64,000 nucleotides of DNA from Candidatus Omnitrophota bacterium (GTDB lineage Bacteria; Hinthialibacterota; Hinthialibacteria; OLB16): positions 372,001 to 436,000 of the forward strand of contig JACKFH010000001.1 in assembly GCA_020632575.1 (NCBI GenBank), read 5' to 3'. The notes under the pieces were generated by a model. It made no database searches and was not told the origin of the DNA. It saw nothing but the letters and a program-made list of their open reading frames with translations. A program made the position numbers and the translations under genes. This document shows positions 48,742 through 57,886 of the stretch, piece after piece; the first letter of the stretch is position 1; each line of letters starts with the position of its first letter.

Positions 48742-51700
48742 ATGACTGAGGCATCGACCGCTCGTAGACCGCCCCGGTGGAAGTTTTGGATCGACCGGGG
48801 CGGCACATTCACCGATTGCATCGGCGTCTCCCCAGAGGGGGCGGTCCATGTGGTCAAGGTTCTGTCCTCCGATTCGGCGCCACTTGTCGGTATCCGAAGA
48901 ATATTAAACCTCAACCCTGACGATCCCATTCAACCCTGCGAGGTGAAAATGGGAACGACTGTGGCCACCAATGCTCTCCTCGAACGCAAGGGGAGGGACC
49001 ACGCACTCCTCATCACCAAAGGATTCAAAGACGCTCTCGAAATCGGAACACAACAAAGACCCAAACTCTTCGACCTTCGAATCGAGAAACCCACCCTCCT
49101 CTATTCACGCGTCATCGAGGTCGAGGAACGCATCTCCCCGCGGGGAGAGATCCTGGCCCCCCTGAATGAAGGATTGTTGCGTGACCGGCTTTCGGCAATC
49201 CGCCAAGAGGGAATCGACAACCTCGCGGTTGTCTTGCTGCATGCCTTCGCCTTCCCCGAACATGAAATCCGGATCGCGGATATAGCGCGGGAACTCGGAT
49301 TCACGCATGTCTCTTGCTCTCACGAGACGTGCCCCGAGATCGGATTCACCGGTCGTGGCGACACCACCACCGCCGACGCCTACCTGACTCCCCTTCTCAT
49401 CGATTACTTGCGGGAACTCAAACAAAACCTTCCTGGTTCCAGTTTGAAGATGATGCAATCGAGCGGGGGGCTGATCGAAGCGGAAAAATTTCGCGGTCAC
49501 AACTCGATCCTCTCCGGTCCCGCCGCAGGGGTGGTCGCCTGCGCTCGGATCGGCGAACGTTTTGGCTTTCCGAAGGTGATCGGGTTCGATATGGGAGGCA
49601 CCTCGACAGACGTCTCCCGCTATGATGGCCAGTTCGAACGGGTCTATGAGACGCAGACAGCCGGTGTCCGAATCAAAGCCCCGATGATTCATATCCACAC
49701 AGTCGCCGCCGGAGGAGGCTCGCTCTGTCGCTTCCACGCTGGACGTCTCCTCTCGGGCCCCGAAAGTGCGGGCTCCGATCCTGGTCCCATTTGCTATGGG
49801 TTAGTCGACAAAGAGGGAAATCCGAAGGCTAGGGATTTGGCGGTCACCGATATCAACCTCTTTCTTGGCCGTCTCCTACCTGAAAACTTTCCCTTCGATC
49901 TGAATAAAGTTGCGGTCAAAGCGAGAATGCAATCCACCGCTGAGCAATGTCGAATGGAAGGGCAGGATTTCACCCCGGAAGAAACCGCCGAAGGATTTCT
50001 TCAGATCACCAATCTGAAAATGGCGCAAGCCATCAAGGAGGTTTCGGTCGCCCAGGGGCACGATGTCCGCGATTACCTCCTCTGCTGCTTCGGCGGGGCG
50101 GGTGGACAACACGCTTGCGCCATCGCTCGGCAGCTTGGGATAAAAAAAATTCTGATTCACCCCTTCGCCGGAGTTCTTTCCGCCTATGGCATGGGAGTCG
50201 CCGATACGGTCTGGGAGGGATCCTGTCCCATAGGCCAACTTCACTTGAACGAGGAGAATTTGGATTCTCTCAAGACCCCTTTCGAGGACCTGGAGCGAGA
50301 GGGAGTCACCCTCATCGAATCGGAGGGTTTCACAAGGGACTGGATCGAGACTCAACGCAAACTCGACCTTCGTTATGTCGGCACCGAAACCCCCATCACG
50401 CTTCTCGACCCCGAGGATGGGGATTACGAAAAAGCCTTTGTCGACCAGCACCACCAACTCTACGGCTACATCCGCGAGGGCCGCCCCATCGAGATCCTCC
50501 AATGTCGAGTCGAAGTCACGGGTAAAACCGAGACTGACCCCGGACAGTTTATCGCGAGCGTGCAAAGCGAGAGAATCGGTCAGGAACGGAGAACCTCCGT
50601 CTACTTTTCGGGAGACAATCATGAGGCGCGAGTCCTCAACCGAAGCGACTTGTCCGCGGGCGAAAAGGTCACAGGCCCCGCCCTGATTCTCGAATCGATC
50701 GGAACGGTTTGGGTCGAACCCGGTTTCGAAGCGAAACTGGATGAGGACCAAAACCTCTTCCTTGATTGGGTCACGGACAAAGAATCAGAGACCTCTTACT
50801 CAACCGAATCCGATCCGATCTCATTGGAAGTTTTCAATAACCTTTTCATGTCGATCGCCGAACAGATGGGAACGATCCTTCGTCTCACCTCGGTCTCCAC
50901 CAATATCAAGGAGCGCCTCGATTTTTCCTGCGCGGTGTTCGACCGAGGGGGCCGCCTTGTGGCCAACGCTCCCCATATCCCGGTCCACCTCGGCGCGATG
51001 GGAGAAACAGTCCGCGCGGTCATCGACCAGTGTCCCAAGATGAAACCCGGCGATGTCTATGTCTCCAACAACCCCTACGCGGGCGGCTCCCATCTCCCGG
51101 ACATCACCGTTGTGACTCCAGTCTTTACGTCGAATGATCGACCCTCTTTCTATGTGGCGAGTCGAGCGCACCACGCGGATGTCGGCGGGGTGTCACCGGG
51201 TTCGGTTCCGGCCTTCTCAACGAAAATCGAGGAGGAGGGCGTGCTTCTCGACAACGTTTGCCTCGTGTCTGAGGGGGTCTTCGAGGAGGATGTCTTCAAA
51301 TCCCTCTTCACTTCCGGGGATCACCCGGCTCGCAACCTCGCCGACAATTTGGCGGACCTCCAGGCTCAGATCGCGGCCAACAACAAGGGATTCCATCTCC
51401 TCGAGGACTTGGTCGATCGATACAGCGAGGAGGTCGTTCATGCCTTCATGGGCCACGTTCGAGAAAACGCCGCCCGTCAGGTTTGCGAGGCCCTAAGAAA
51501 AATTCCCGATGGAATCCATTCCTTCGAGGACTCCCTCGATGATGGCAATCCCATACGCGTTTCGATCGAAGTCGTGGGCGATCGCGCCACGGTCGATTTC
51601 ACCGGGACCGGCCAAGAAGACCCGGGAAATCTGAACGCCCCGAAGGCGGTGGTCCAATCCGCTGTCCTCTATGTTTTCAGATGTTTGGTCGGAGAGGACA

Positions 51701-52332
51701 TCCCTCTGAATGAGGGCTGCCTTCACCCGATCGAAATCAAGATCCCCAAGAACTCTCTGATCGATCCCGCTCCCGGACATGCAGTGGTCGGCGGGAATGT
51801 GGAGACCTCGCAAAGGATCGTCGATGTCCTCCTCGGCGCCTTGGGTTTCGCCGCCGCCAGTCAGGGGACCATGAACAACATCGCTTTCGGCGATGAGGAG
51901 TTCGGTTACTACGAAACGCTTGCCGGTGGCGTCGGCGCCTGTGAGGACTATCCCGGCGCCTCCGCCGTTCACACCCACATGACCAACACACGTGTGACCG
52001 ACCCCGAGATCCTGGAGACTCGCCACCCCATCCGCCTCGAACAGTTCACCATCCGACATGGATCGGGCGGAGAAGGGAAGTTCCCTGGCGGCAATGGCCT
52101 CATCCGCCAATACCGTTTCCTCAAACCCCTCGATGTCTCAGTTCTCACCCAGCGCCGAACCAAATCCCCCTTCGGCCTCCAAGGCGGAGGCGAGGGACAA
52201 CCAGGAAAAAACCTGTGGATCAAAAACGATGGAGAGACAGTTGACCTCGGCCCTCGAAATTCATTTCGAGCCGAGGAAGGAGATCAACTGCGAGTGGAGA
52301 CCCCCGGCGGCGGTGGGTTTGGCTCACCGTAG
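48742..52332 (+). CDS. 5-oxoprolinase/hydantoinase, fused A and B subunits
   Basis: ATP-dependent enzyme of 1196 residues that opens 5-oxoproline (pyroglutamate) to glutamate, or a hydantoin. The HyuA half (about 12-690) has FWIDRGGTFTDCIG, GTTVATNALLERKG, IGFDMGGTSTDVSRY and CFGGAGGQHACAIA. The HyuB half (about 695-1196) has DPISLEVFNNLFMSIAEQM, YVSNNPYAGGSHLPD and HGSGGEGKFPGGNG. This is the eukaryote-like single chain rather than two genes. The stop TAG is supplied by a palindromic repeat (52328-52353). Ends in GGGGFGSP, as family members do, so the protein is complete. Confidence 0.92.
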   Translation: MTEASTARRPPRWKFWIDRGGTFTDCIGVSPEGAVHVVKVLSSDSAPLVGIRRILNLNPDDPIQPCEVKMGTTVATNALLERKGRDHALLITKGFKDALEIGTQQRPKLFDLRIEKPTLLYSRVIEVEERISPRGEILAPLNEGLLRDRLSAIRQEGIDNLAVVLLHAFAFPEHEIRIADIARELGFTHVSCSHETCPEIGFTGRGDTTTADAYLTPLLIDYLRELKQNLPGSSLKMMQSSGGLIEAEKFRGHNSILSGPAAGVVACARIGERFGFPKVIGFDMGGTSTDVSRYDGQFERVYETQTAGVRIKAPMIHIHTVAAGGGSLCRFHAGRLLSGPESAGSDPGPICYGLVDKEGNPKARDLAVTDINLFLGRLLPENFPFDLNKVAVKARMQSTAEQCRMEGQDFTPEETAEGFLQITNLKMAQAIKEVSVAQGHDVRDYLLCCFGGAGGQHACAIARQLGIKKILIHPFAGVLSAYGMGVADTVWEGSCPIGQLHLNEENLDSLKTPFEDLEREGVTLIESEGFTRDWIETQRKLDLRYVGTETPITLLDPEDGDYEKAFVDQHHQLYGYIREGRPIEILQCRVEVTGKTETDPGQFIASVQSERIGQERRTSVYFSGDNHEARVLNRSDLSAGEKVTGPALILESIGTVWVEPGFEAKLDEDQNLFLDWVTDKESETSYSTESDPISLEVFNNLFMSIAEQMGTILRLTSVSTNIKERLDFSCAVFDRGGRLVANAPHIPVHLGAMGETVRAVIDQCPKMKPGDVYVSNNPYAGGSHLPDITVVTPVFTSNDRPSFYVASRAHHADVGGVSPGSVPAFSTKIEEEGVLLDNVCLVSEGVFEEDVFKSLFTSGDHPARNLADNLADLQAQIAANNKGFHLLEDLVDRYSEEVVHAFMGHVRENAARQVCEALRKIPDGIHSFEDSLDDGNPIRVSIEVVGDRATVDFTGTGQEDPGNLNAPKAVVQSAVLYVFRCLVGEDIPLNEGCLHPIEIKIPKNSLIDPAPGHAVVGGNVETSQRIVDVLLGALGFAAASQGTMNNIAFGDEEFGYYETLAGGVGACEDYPGASAVHTHMTNTRVTDPEILETRHPIRLEQFTIRHGSGGEGKFPGGNGLIRQYRFLKPLDVSVLTQRRTKSPFGLQGGGEGQPGKNLWIKNDGETVDLGPRNSFRAEEGDQLRVETPGGGGFGSP

Positions 52333-52353
52333 CCCGGCAACTCACTTGCCGGG
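52328..52353. repeat. half copy G of the CCGGCAACTC repeat
   Basis: CGTAGCCCGGCAACTCACTT and GCCGGG: left arm of the family with its own small GCCCGGCAA...TTGCCGGG hairpin. It supplies the oxoprolinase stop codon (TAG at 52330). Confidence 0.7.
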
Positions 52354-52396
52354 ATTCCACGTGAGCGGTGGGAGAGGCACCCACAAATTCAACCAA

Positions 52397-52462
52397 GCCG
52401 TGGGAGCGGTATCTTGCCGCGAAGGGGGCGGAGAATCGAGGCAGGGATGCCCCTCCCACGGC
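52397..52462. repeat. palindromic element, GCCGTGGGAG arms
   Basis: GCCGTGGGAG (52397-52406) and CTCCCACGGC (52453-52462) form perfect 10-base arms around a loop with GCGGTATCTTGCCGC, itself a hairpin. The only copy of this type in the window. The rest of 52363-52591 contains no gene. Confidence 0.6.
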
Positions 52463-52591
52463 GTAGGTTTTTGCGTCAGCCCGGAACGAAAGAGGTCTGA
52501 CTCCATTCCACAAAGACTGGATGAAGTTCTGGAATGGCGAAGTTCAATCGTTTATAGTCAATCGAGTAAATCGAACCATTTGGAGAGAGAC

Positions 52592-52780
52592 ATGGTCACA
52601 GCCAAGGACGAGGTCCGTTCGTTGCTCGATCAGCTTCCCGAGGATTGCTCCTTGGAGGACATTCAGTATCACCTTTATGTGGTTGAAAAGATCCGAAGAG
52701 GCATTCGAAGAGCCGAATCCGAGGGTGTCCATTCTCAGAAGGAAGTCGAAAAGCGGTTCTCCAGATGGATTTCCGAGTAA
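52592..52780 (+). CDS. antitoxin of a ParE-type module
   Basis: Small protein of 62 residues (MVTAKDEVRSLLDQLPEDCS, LEDIQYHLYVVEKIRRGIRR...), alpha-helical, with a C-terminal part (HSQKEVEKRFSRWISE) that should clasp the toxin. GGAGAGAG precedes the ATG. Its stop lies within the toxin gene (16-base overlap), the usual antitoxin-first order. No classical DNA-binding motif is clear; the family is common beside RelE/ParE toxins. Confidence 0.8.
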   Translation: MVTAKDEVRSLLDQLPEDCSLEDIQYHLYVVEKIRRGIRRAESEGVHSQKEVEKRFSRWISE

Positions 52781-53076
52781 TCTGGTCGCCGGAAGCCATC
52801 GAGGATCTAGATTCCATAGCAGCGTATATCGAGCGCGACTCGATTCGATACGCAGGCGCGGTCGTTGACCGCATTCTGGAGCGGGGTCGAGCATTAGAGA
52901 GTTTTCCTCGCTCCGGAAGGGTCGTTCCCGAAATTGGTGATCCGAATATCCGTGAGTGCATTGTGTACAGCTACCGCATGATTTATCAGATCCAGAGTCA
53001 CGAGATTCTCATCGTCGCGATCGCCCACGGCAACCAGCTGCTGGAGGGATTCGAAGACAGACTGAAAGACGAGTAG
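52765..53076 (+). CDS. ParE/RelE-family toxin
   Basis: Toxin of 103 residues. RVIWSPEAIEDLDSIAAYIE is the ParE start, with ALESFPRSGRVVPEI, ECIVYSYRMIYQIQ and VAIAHGNQLL completing the fold. ParE proteins poison DNA gyrase, while RelE-like ones cut mRNA; the two cannot be separated here. Overlaps the antitoxin gene and is followed after six bases by the ABC permease gene. Confidence 0.88.
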   Translation: MDFRVIWSPEAIEDLDSIAAYIERDSIRYAGAVVDRILERGRALESFPRSGRVVPEIGDPNIRECIVYSYRMIYQIQSHEILIVAIAHGNQLLEGFEDRLKDE

Positions 53077-53082
53077 GCGCCG

Positions 53083-54072
53083 ATGCGCTCGTTTTTGAAT
53101 GCCTCCATACTCCGATATATCGCCCTCTTCCGCGAGTTCGCCGCGGTCGGGTTCCTGATCCTACTCTGTCTCTTCCTCTATTCGAGGGAGCCGCAGTTCC
53201 TCAGCCAGGAAAACCTCAAGGATATTCTCGTGCAGGTCTCCGCGGTCGCCATCGCCGCGGCGGGCATGACCTTCGTGATCCTCACCGCCGGCATCGATTT
53301 ATCCGTCGGCAGCATTCTCGCTCTCGCTGGGTGCTCGGGAGCCCTTGCTGGGAACGCAATTCTATCCGGTGCGCCTGATGGCGGCGTGGCAGTGGCGGGC
53401 GGGGTCCTCTCGATTCTGTTGGTGGCCTGTGCTTGCGGACTTGCAAATGGACTGTTGATCACAAAACTCCACCTCACCCCCTTCATCGCCACACTCGGGA
53501 TCATGAGCATCGCGCGAGGTCTGGCGTATGTCACCTCCAACAGTTCGCCAGTGCAGGTCCTGGATGGCATGCGGGTTTTCGCTCGGGCGCGCTTCCTTGA
53601 ATTGCCGCTTCCCATCTTTCTCCTCTTCGGAACCTATCTTCTCAGCTGGGTCCTGCTCCGATTCACACTCTTCGGAAGATATCTCTACGCCATCGGTGGC
53701 AATGAAACAGCCACCCGACTGAGCGGCGTTCGTGTCGGCAAATACAAAGCCCTGGCCTACGCCCTCTCCGGTCTCTTCGCTGGATTGAGCGCCCTCATTG
53801 TGGCGGGACGGGTCGGTTGGATGGCGCCACAGGAGGGAGAAGGATTCGAACTGGATGTCATCGCCGCCGTGGTGATCGGCGGGACCAGCCTCTATGGCGG
53901 CGAGGGCTCGATCTGGGGAACTTTTCTCGGTGCTCTCATCATGGGCGTCGTCCGCAATGGCCTGAACCTCATGGGAGTCGACTACAATCTCCAAAAAATC
54001 GTGATCGGCTCCATCATCCTCATCGCTGTGACGGTGGATGTTTTCGCGCGAAGGGTTTCGGTAAGATCGTAG
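53083..54072 (+). CDS. ribose-type ABC sugar transporter permease
   Basis: Inner-membrane permease of 329 residues (BPD_transp_2/RbsC family). About ten hydrophobic segments are present. GIDLSVGSILALAGCSGALAG, FIATLGIMSIARGLAYVTS and VIGGTSLYGGEGSIWGTFLGALIMG are the family signatures. Its ATG lies six bases after the toxin stop, so the toxin-antitoxin module may have been inserted upstream in the operon. The matching binding protein follows at 54214, but no ATPase gene (RbsA-type) is in the window. Confidence 0.93.
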   Translation: MRSFLNASILRYIALFREFAAVGFLILLCLFLYSREPQFLSQENLKDILVQVSAVAIAAAGMTFVILTAGIDLSVGSILALAGCSGALAGNAILSGAPDGGVAVAGGVLSILLVACACGLANGLLITKLHLTPFIATLGIMSIARGLAYVTSNSSPVQVLDGMRVFARARFLELPLPIFLLFGTYLLSWVLLRFTLFGRYLYAIGGNETATRLSGVRVGKYKALAYALSGLFAGLSALIVAGRVGWMAPQEGEGFELDVIAAVVIGGTSLYGGEGSIWGTFLGALIMGVVRNGLNLMGVDYNLQKIVIGSIILIAVTVDVFARRVSVRS

Positions 54073-54097
54073 TCGATCATTCTTCGCCACCCAAACA

Positions 54098-54162
54098 GTC
54101 ATCCCCGCGAAGGCGGGGAACCAGTGCCGAGCCCCCTGGATTCCCGCCTCCGCGGGAATGAC
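54098..54162. repeat. pair of GTCATCCCCGCG/GGATTCCCGCC palindromic repeats
   Basis: GTCATCCCCGCGAAGGCGGGG (54098-54118) and TGGATTCCCGCC...GCGGGAATGAC (54137-54162) in inverted orientation, same family as 7211-7236. Between permease and binding-protein genes. Confidence 0.7.
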
Positions 54163-54213
54163 ATCGATTGAAGCGGCCGCGTTGATTCTATTGGTATGGA
54201 GGGAAATGTGGAG

Positions 54214-55209
54214 ATGCACTTAAAACACCTTTTTTTGATAGCATGGATCGCCCTGATCGCGGGTTGCGGAGGGAACGCTCCCGCGCCAACGAACCCCGCC
54301 GCGGTGGGCGTCGACGACCTCATGGTGGGCGGCCCCAAAACGGGATCCCAAACCACGGTCGCGGTCGTGTCTCCAGCGCTCACCAGCCAATATCATGTTC
54401 AATTCGTCGAGGGCGCGGTCGAAGAAGGCGAATCCTATGGCTGGAAAGTCCAATCCCTGGCCGGCGACCGTGAAACGAACTTCGCTGCCCAAGTCGACCT
54501 GGTGGAATCGGCCGTGCGCAAGGGTGTTGAAGCCATGACCATCTGCGCCATCAACGACAAAGCGATTGTCGGCGCGATCGAAAAAGCCAACGAGGCGGGG
54601 ATTCCGGTCTTCATCCACAACTCTCTCACCGAACTGGAAGGAGTCGATATCGCAGGCTACACCGGTTTCGATCAAAGAAAGGCGGGGCGGCTCTGTGGTG
54701 AATACGCAGTGAAGATCCTTTCCGAGAAAAACAGCGACGCCACGAGCACGGTCTACATCATCACCGGCATCCCCGGATTTCATTCCAACGAACGAGTCGC
54801 CGGATTTCATGAAATTATTGATCAGCACCCGAATATCGAAGTGGTTGGGAGCGGCCCTGGAAATTGGGAGCGCCTGGGGGGGATGAACCTCGCCGAGACC
54901 GCGCTCAAAGCCAATGACCAAGTCGACCTCATTTTCGCCGTTTCGGATGCCATGGCCCAGGGCGCCGCCCAGGCGGTTCAGGAGGCGGGGAAGGACACGA
55001 TGACTCTCGGTCTCGATGGCAACCCCGACACCCTCAAGGACATTCAGGCTGGAGTGGTCACCGCCAGCCTCGCGGTCTTCCCGAAAGAGATGGGCAAAAT
55101 CGCCATGCAAAACATCAAGAATTACCTCGATGGAGAGGCGATCGAAAGACGGAACGAGACTCCGCTAAAGATTATCGACGCCTCGAATGTGGGTGAATAT
55201 TTGAATTAA
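54214..55209 (+). CDS. sugar ABC transporter substrate-binding lipoprotein
   Basis: Periplasmic binding lipoprotein of 331 residues, RbsB-like (type I). The lipobox is LIAGC (Cys 18). The body shows VAVVSPALTSQYHVQFVEGA, GVEAMTICAINDKAIVGAIE, GIPVFIHNSLTE, GYTGFDQRKAGRLCGEY and FAVSDAMAQGAAQAVQEAG. The sugar may be ribose, xylose or an inositol type. The start at 54214 keeps a short basic n-region; longer forms begin upstream. Works with the permease at 53083; the ATPase must be encoded elsewhere. Confidence 0.9.
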   Translation: MHLKHLFLIAWIALIAGCGGNAPAPTNPAAVGVDDLMVGGPKTGSQTTVAVVSPALTSQYHVQFVEGAVEEGESYGWKVQSLAGDRETNFAAQVDLVESAVRKGVEAMTICAINDKAIVGAIEKANEAGIPVFIHNSLTELEGVDIAGYTGFDQRKAGRLCGEYAVKILSEKNSDATSTVYIITGIPGFHSNERVAGFHEIIDQHPNIEVVGSGPGNWERLGGMNLAETALKANDQVDLIFAVSDAMAQGAAQAVQEAGKDTMTLGLDGNPDTLKDIQAGVVTASLAVFPKEMGKIAMQNIKNYLDGEAIERRNETPLKIIDASNVGEYLN

Positions 55210-55233
55210 TAATCGGCGGGGGAATCCGCCGGA

Positions 55234-56091
55234 CTAGGCCTTGGGGTTCGGTTCGGCGGTCAACCGAACGTTCTCGTGCACTTCCTCGCATAGCGATTTC
55301 ATGTCCTCTTCGGAGACACCGGTCGCTTCCGTGCAATAATCCGAGAGTGGGATCTCCCTCGGACCCTCGATCAGGCCGACTCCAAGTCGCTGACAGACCA
55401 CATTTCCCAGGTAGACAATCACCGCCAGAAGTGGACGGCCCTTGGCCTCCTCTGGGTCCAAATGATAGCCGATGGCGAGGATCAACTCCTGAGGAAAATT
55501 CCAGTTGTCGGCGATCTTCGCCCCGATCTCGGCGTAATCGGCTCCGAACACCTCTTTTTCCGCCTGGCTGGTGATGTAGTCGGCCTCCGAAACCTCTCTC
55601 AACTTGGTTTCATGCTCGCGCGCGTACTTGGCGAGGACAATCCGCCCAACCGCGTGCAGCAAACCGGCGGTGAAAGCGGTGTCCCCAAGGCCCGGACGAA
55701 GTTTCTTCGATACGACCTGAGAGGCCACGGCGGTCGCGAATGAGTGTTCGGAGAGTCCATGCGGCGTGTAACCGTAAACCGATAGGTCTTCCCGCTGGTA
55801 AAGATTTTCCATCGCGGTCGCCAGGACCATGTTCCGGACCGTTTGAAACCCGAGATACATGATCGCCTGAGTCACCGAACTGATGACCCGTGGTAGGCCG
55901 TAGTAGGAAGAGTTGCAGAGTTTCAAGAGGTTGGCGGTCAACGCCTCGTCCTGCGAAATGACCTTATTCAATTCCGCTGCTGAGACATCCGGATCGTTGG
56001 TGAGTTGCATCACCCGCGTCGCGATTTCGGGAAGCGGGGGGATGTCGTGGATGTCTTGCAGAATTTGATTGACTAGAGCGTTGTTCGACAT
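55234..56091 (-). CDS. HDOD-domain protein
   Basis: Signalling protein of 285 residues consisting of one HDOD domain (related to HD phosphohydrolases but lacking the full catalytic set). IPPLPEIATRVMQLTNDPDVSAAELNKVI and LLKLCNSSYYGLPR are the family signature (quoted in pieces), with LHAVGRIVLAKY (H-A-x-G) later. HDOD proteins take part in regulation of motility, biofilms or stress. No partner domain is attached, and no two-component gene lies nearby. Convergent with the binding-protein gene and followed by the HU-like gene upstream. Confidence 0.9.
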   Translation of the reverse strand: MSNNALVNQILQDIHDIPPLPEIATRVMQLTNDPDVSAAELNKVISQDEALTANLLKLCNSSYYGLPRVISSVTQAIMYLGFQTVRNMVLATAMENLYQREDLSVYGYTPHGLSEHSFATAVASQVVSKKLRPGLGDTAFTAGLLHAVGRIVLAKYAREHETKLREVSEADYITSQAEKEVFGADYAEIGAKIADNWNFPQELILAIGYHLDPEEAKGRPLLAVIVYLGNVVCQRLGVGLIEGPREIPLSDYCTEATGVSEEDMKSLCEEVHENVRLTAEPNPKA

Positions 56092-56136
56092 CGTTTCTCC
56101 TCAAACCGCCGAATGCCCACTTACTTCCACCATCCG

Positions 56137-56589
56137 TCAGTCGTTCACTGGCCGAGAAAGCAGGATAATGGCGGGTTGATTCTTGTCGCTTCCCATTGGC
56201 TTGGGTCGCTTCGGACGCTGATCCTTTTTGGGTTCTTCCTTCTTGGGCTCCTCCTTGGCAACCGGCTCGGGGGTGATAATCGGGGAGGGAGGAGGCTCCA
56301 CCGGCTCGTTGTTGATTCTTTGTTTCATGAGCTGGCCGGGTTTGAAATGAATCAACTTCTTGGCGGGGACTTCGATGGTCTCCCCAGTCTTGGGGTTGCG
56401 CGCGGTCCTCTCGGGAATCGACTTGACCTTGAAGATCCCGAAATTCCGGATCTCGATATTCCCGTCCCGTCCGAGGCCGTCGCACATGACATCGAACATC
56501 GCGTGAACATTGTCTTTCACCGTGTTGATGTCGAGTCCGGTTCGGTTGGCGACCTCTTTCACAAGGTCTTTTTTCGTGCGCGTGACCAT
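56137..56589 (-). CDS. HU/IHF-family DNA-binding protein with a proline/lysine tail
   Basis: Nucleoid protein of 150 residues. The HU fold (about 1-92; TKKDLVKEVANRTGLDIN, GNIEIRNFGIFKVK, ARNPKTGETIEVPAKKL) includes the DNA-bending arm with ARNPKTG. The remaining ~58 residues are a disordered tail (PEPVAKEEPKKEEPKKDQRP). Tails of this kind are found in HU-like proteins of several phyla and may aid condensation or protein contacts. Separated from the HDOD gene by 45 bases on the same strand. Confidence 0.88.
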   Translation of the reverse strand: MVTRTKKDLVKEVANRTGLDINTVKDNVHAMFDVMCDGLGRDGNIEIRNFGIFKVKSIPERTARNPKTGETIEVPAKKLIHFKPGQLMKQRINNEPVEPPPSPIITPEPVAKEEPKKEEPKKDQRPKRPKPMGSDKNQPAIILLSRPVND

Positions 56590-56709
56590 AAGCCCTCTAT
56601 ATCGTAACCTTAGTTTTTTCAGGGTCCTTCAACATAAATTCGCACCGGATGGTTGTCAAGGCTCAACAGCGGGGAATTGAACCGGTTTCGAAAAAAAATC
56701 GATGAGCCG

Positions 56710-57828
56710 TTACGAAGCGATCGTTTCTTTTCCGATTTCGAGGATTTGTCCGGTGGCCTCGTCTCGAACGATGGGTCGGTAGAGCGTATCGCGCTCGATC
56801 GGGTCCCGCTCCGCTTCCGCGATAAGTTTCCGGAGGTCGGAGACGGTTAGCACATCCGGCGTGATGGCCCCGGCATCGTGGTAAATATGTTCGTCCACCA
56901 CCGTCCCATCGAGATCGTCGGCCCCATACCAAAGCGCCATCTGCGCAATCTCCAACCCCAACATTACCCAGTAGGCTTTCAGATGAGGAATGTTGTCCAG
57001 GAACAATCGACTCACCGCGAAAACCTGGAGGGACCTTTGACCCGAGGGGCCTTCCTCGATCTCCATCACATTGTTTTCCGGGTGGTAGGCGAGCGGGATG
57101 AAAGTCATGAACCCGCCGGTTTCATCTTGAAGTTTCCGAAGTTGGGAGAGGTGGTCGACAATTTCCTCGTCGGTTTCGATGTGACCGTAAAGCATCGTGC
57201 TATTGGTCGGGATCCCGATCCGGTGCGCGACCCGATGAACCTCCAACCATTCCTCCGCGTCGCATTTCCCTCCGCAGGTCAAATCGCGGACTCGCTGAGC
57301 GAAAATCTCGGCGCCCCCTCCGGGGAGGGAATCCAGCCCCGCCTCTTTGAGACGGACCAAGACTTCTTCGAAACTCTGCTTGCTGACTCGCGCCAGCCAG
57401 GCCACCTCGACCGCGGTCAAGGACTTGATATGGATATGGGGGAGTTCTTCCTTGATAGCTCGGTACAATGAGCAGTAATAGTCGGTTTTCGCCGTGGGAT
57501 GGCAACCGCCCACCATGTGAAGTTCGGTGATTCCAAGATCGCTTAAGGCCTTGGCGCGTTCGACCGCTTCCTCCGGGCTAACCAGATACCCGCCATCCTG
57601 GCCCGGGCGACGGTAGAACGAGCAAAAAGTGCAGCGGAAGACGCACACATTGGTCGGATGGATGTGTCGATTGATGTTATAGGTGCAGCGGCGTCCCCAC
57701 ATCGACTCCCGCACATCGTTGGCCAAACGTCCGATTCGGTTCAGATCGGGATGACGCAGCAAATAGAGGGCCTCCTCCTCGTCAATCCGTTCTCCGTTTC
57801 TGATTTTGGCTTCGATTTGATCCAACAT
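56710..57828 (-). CDS. mqnE: aminofutalosine synthase (radical SAM, MqnE)
   Basis: Menaquinone biosynthesis by the futalosine route: joins a chorismate-derived compound to SAM-derived adenosine. The 372-residue protein has the radical SAM motif CVFRCTFC (C-x3-C-x2-C, about residues 62-69) after INRHIHPTNVC, and EVAWLARVSK, AGLDSLPGGGAE and TNSTMLYGHIET, typical of MqnE. The related MqnC and CofH have a different pattern downstream, so E is favoured. An ATG at 57828 is chosen; a GTG five codons earlier is also possible. No other menaquinone gene is present. Confidence 0.88.
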   Translation of the reverse strand: MLDQIEAKIRNGERIDEEEALYLLRHPDLNRIGRLANDVRESMWGRRCTYNINRHIHPTNVCVFRCTFCSFYRRPGQDGGYLVSPEEAVERAKALSDLGITELHMVGGCHPTAKTDYYCSLYRAIKEELPHIHIKSLTAVEVAWLARVSKQSFEEVLVRLKEAGLDSLPGGGAEIFAQRVRDLTCGGKCDAEEWLEVHRVAHRIGIPTNSTMLYGHIETDEEIVDHLSQLRKLQDETGGFMTFIPLAYHPENNVMEIEEGPSGQRSLQVFAVSRLFLDNIPHLKAYWVMLGLEIAQMALWYGADDLDGTVVDEHIYHDAGAITPDVLTVSDLRKLIAEAERDPIERDTLYRPIVRDEATGQILEIGKETIAS

Positions 57829-57886
57829 AAGTCTTTCTTGCACTCCGCAATGACGATGGTTTTCCCCGGATGGGTGGGATTTCAGT

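Noticed and set aside
52058..52591. Long plus-strand frame leading into the antitoxin gene
   Set aside because: It reads through the oxoprolinase gene and a palindromic element; the real ATG at 52592 has GGAGAGAG in front.
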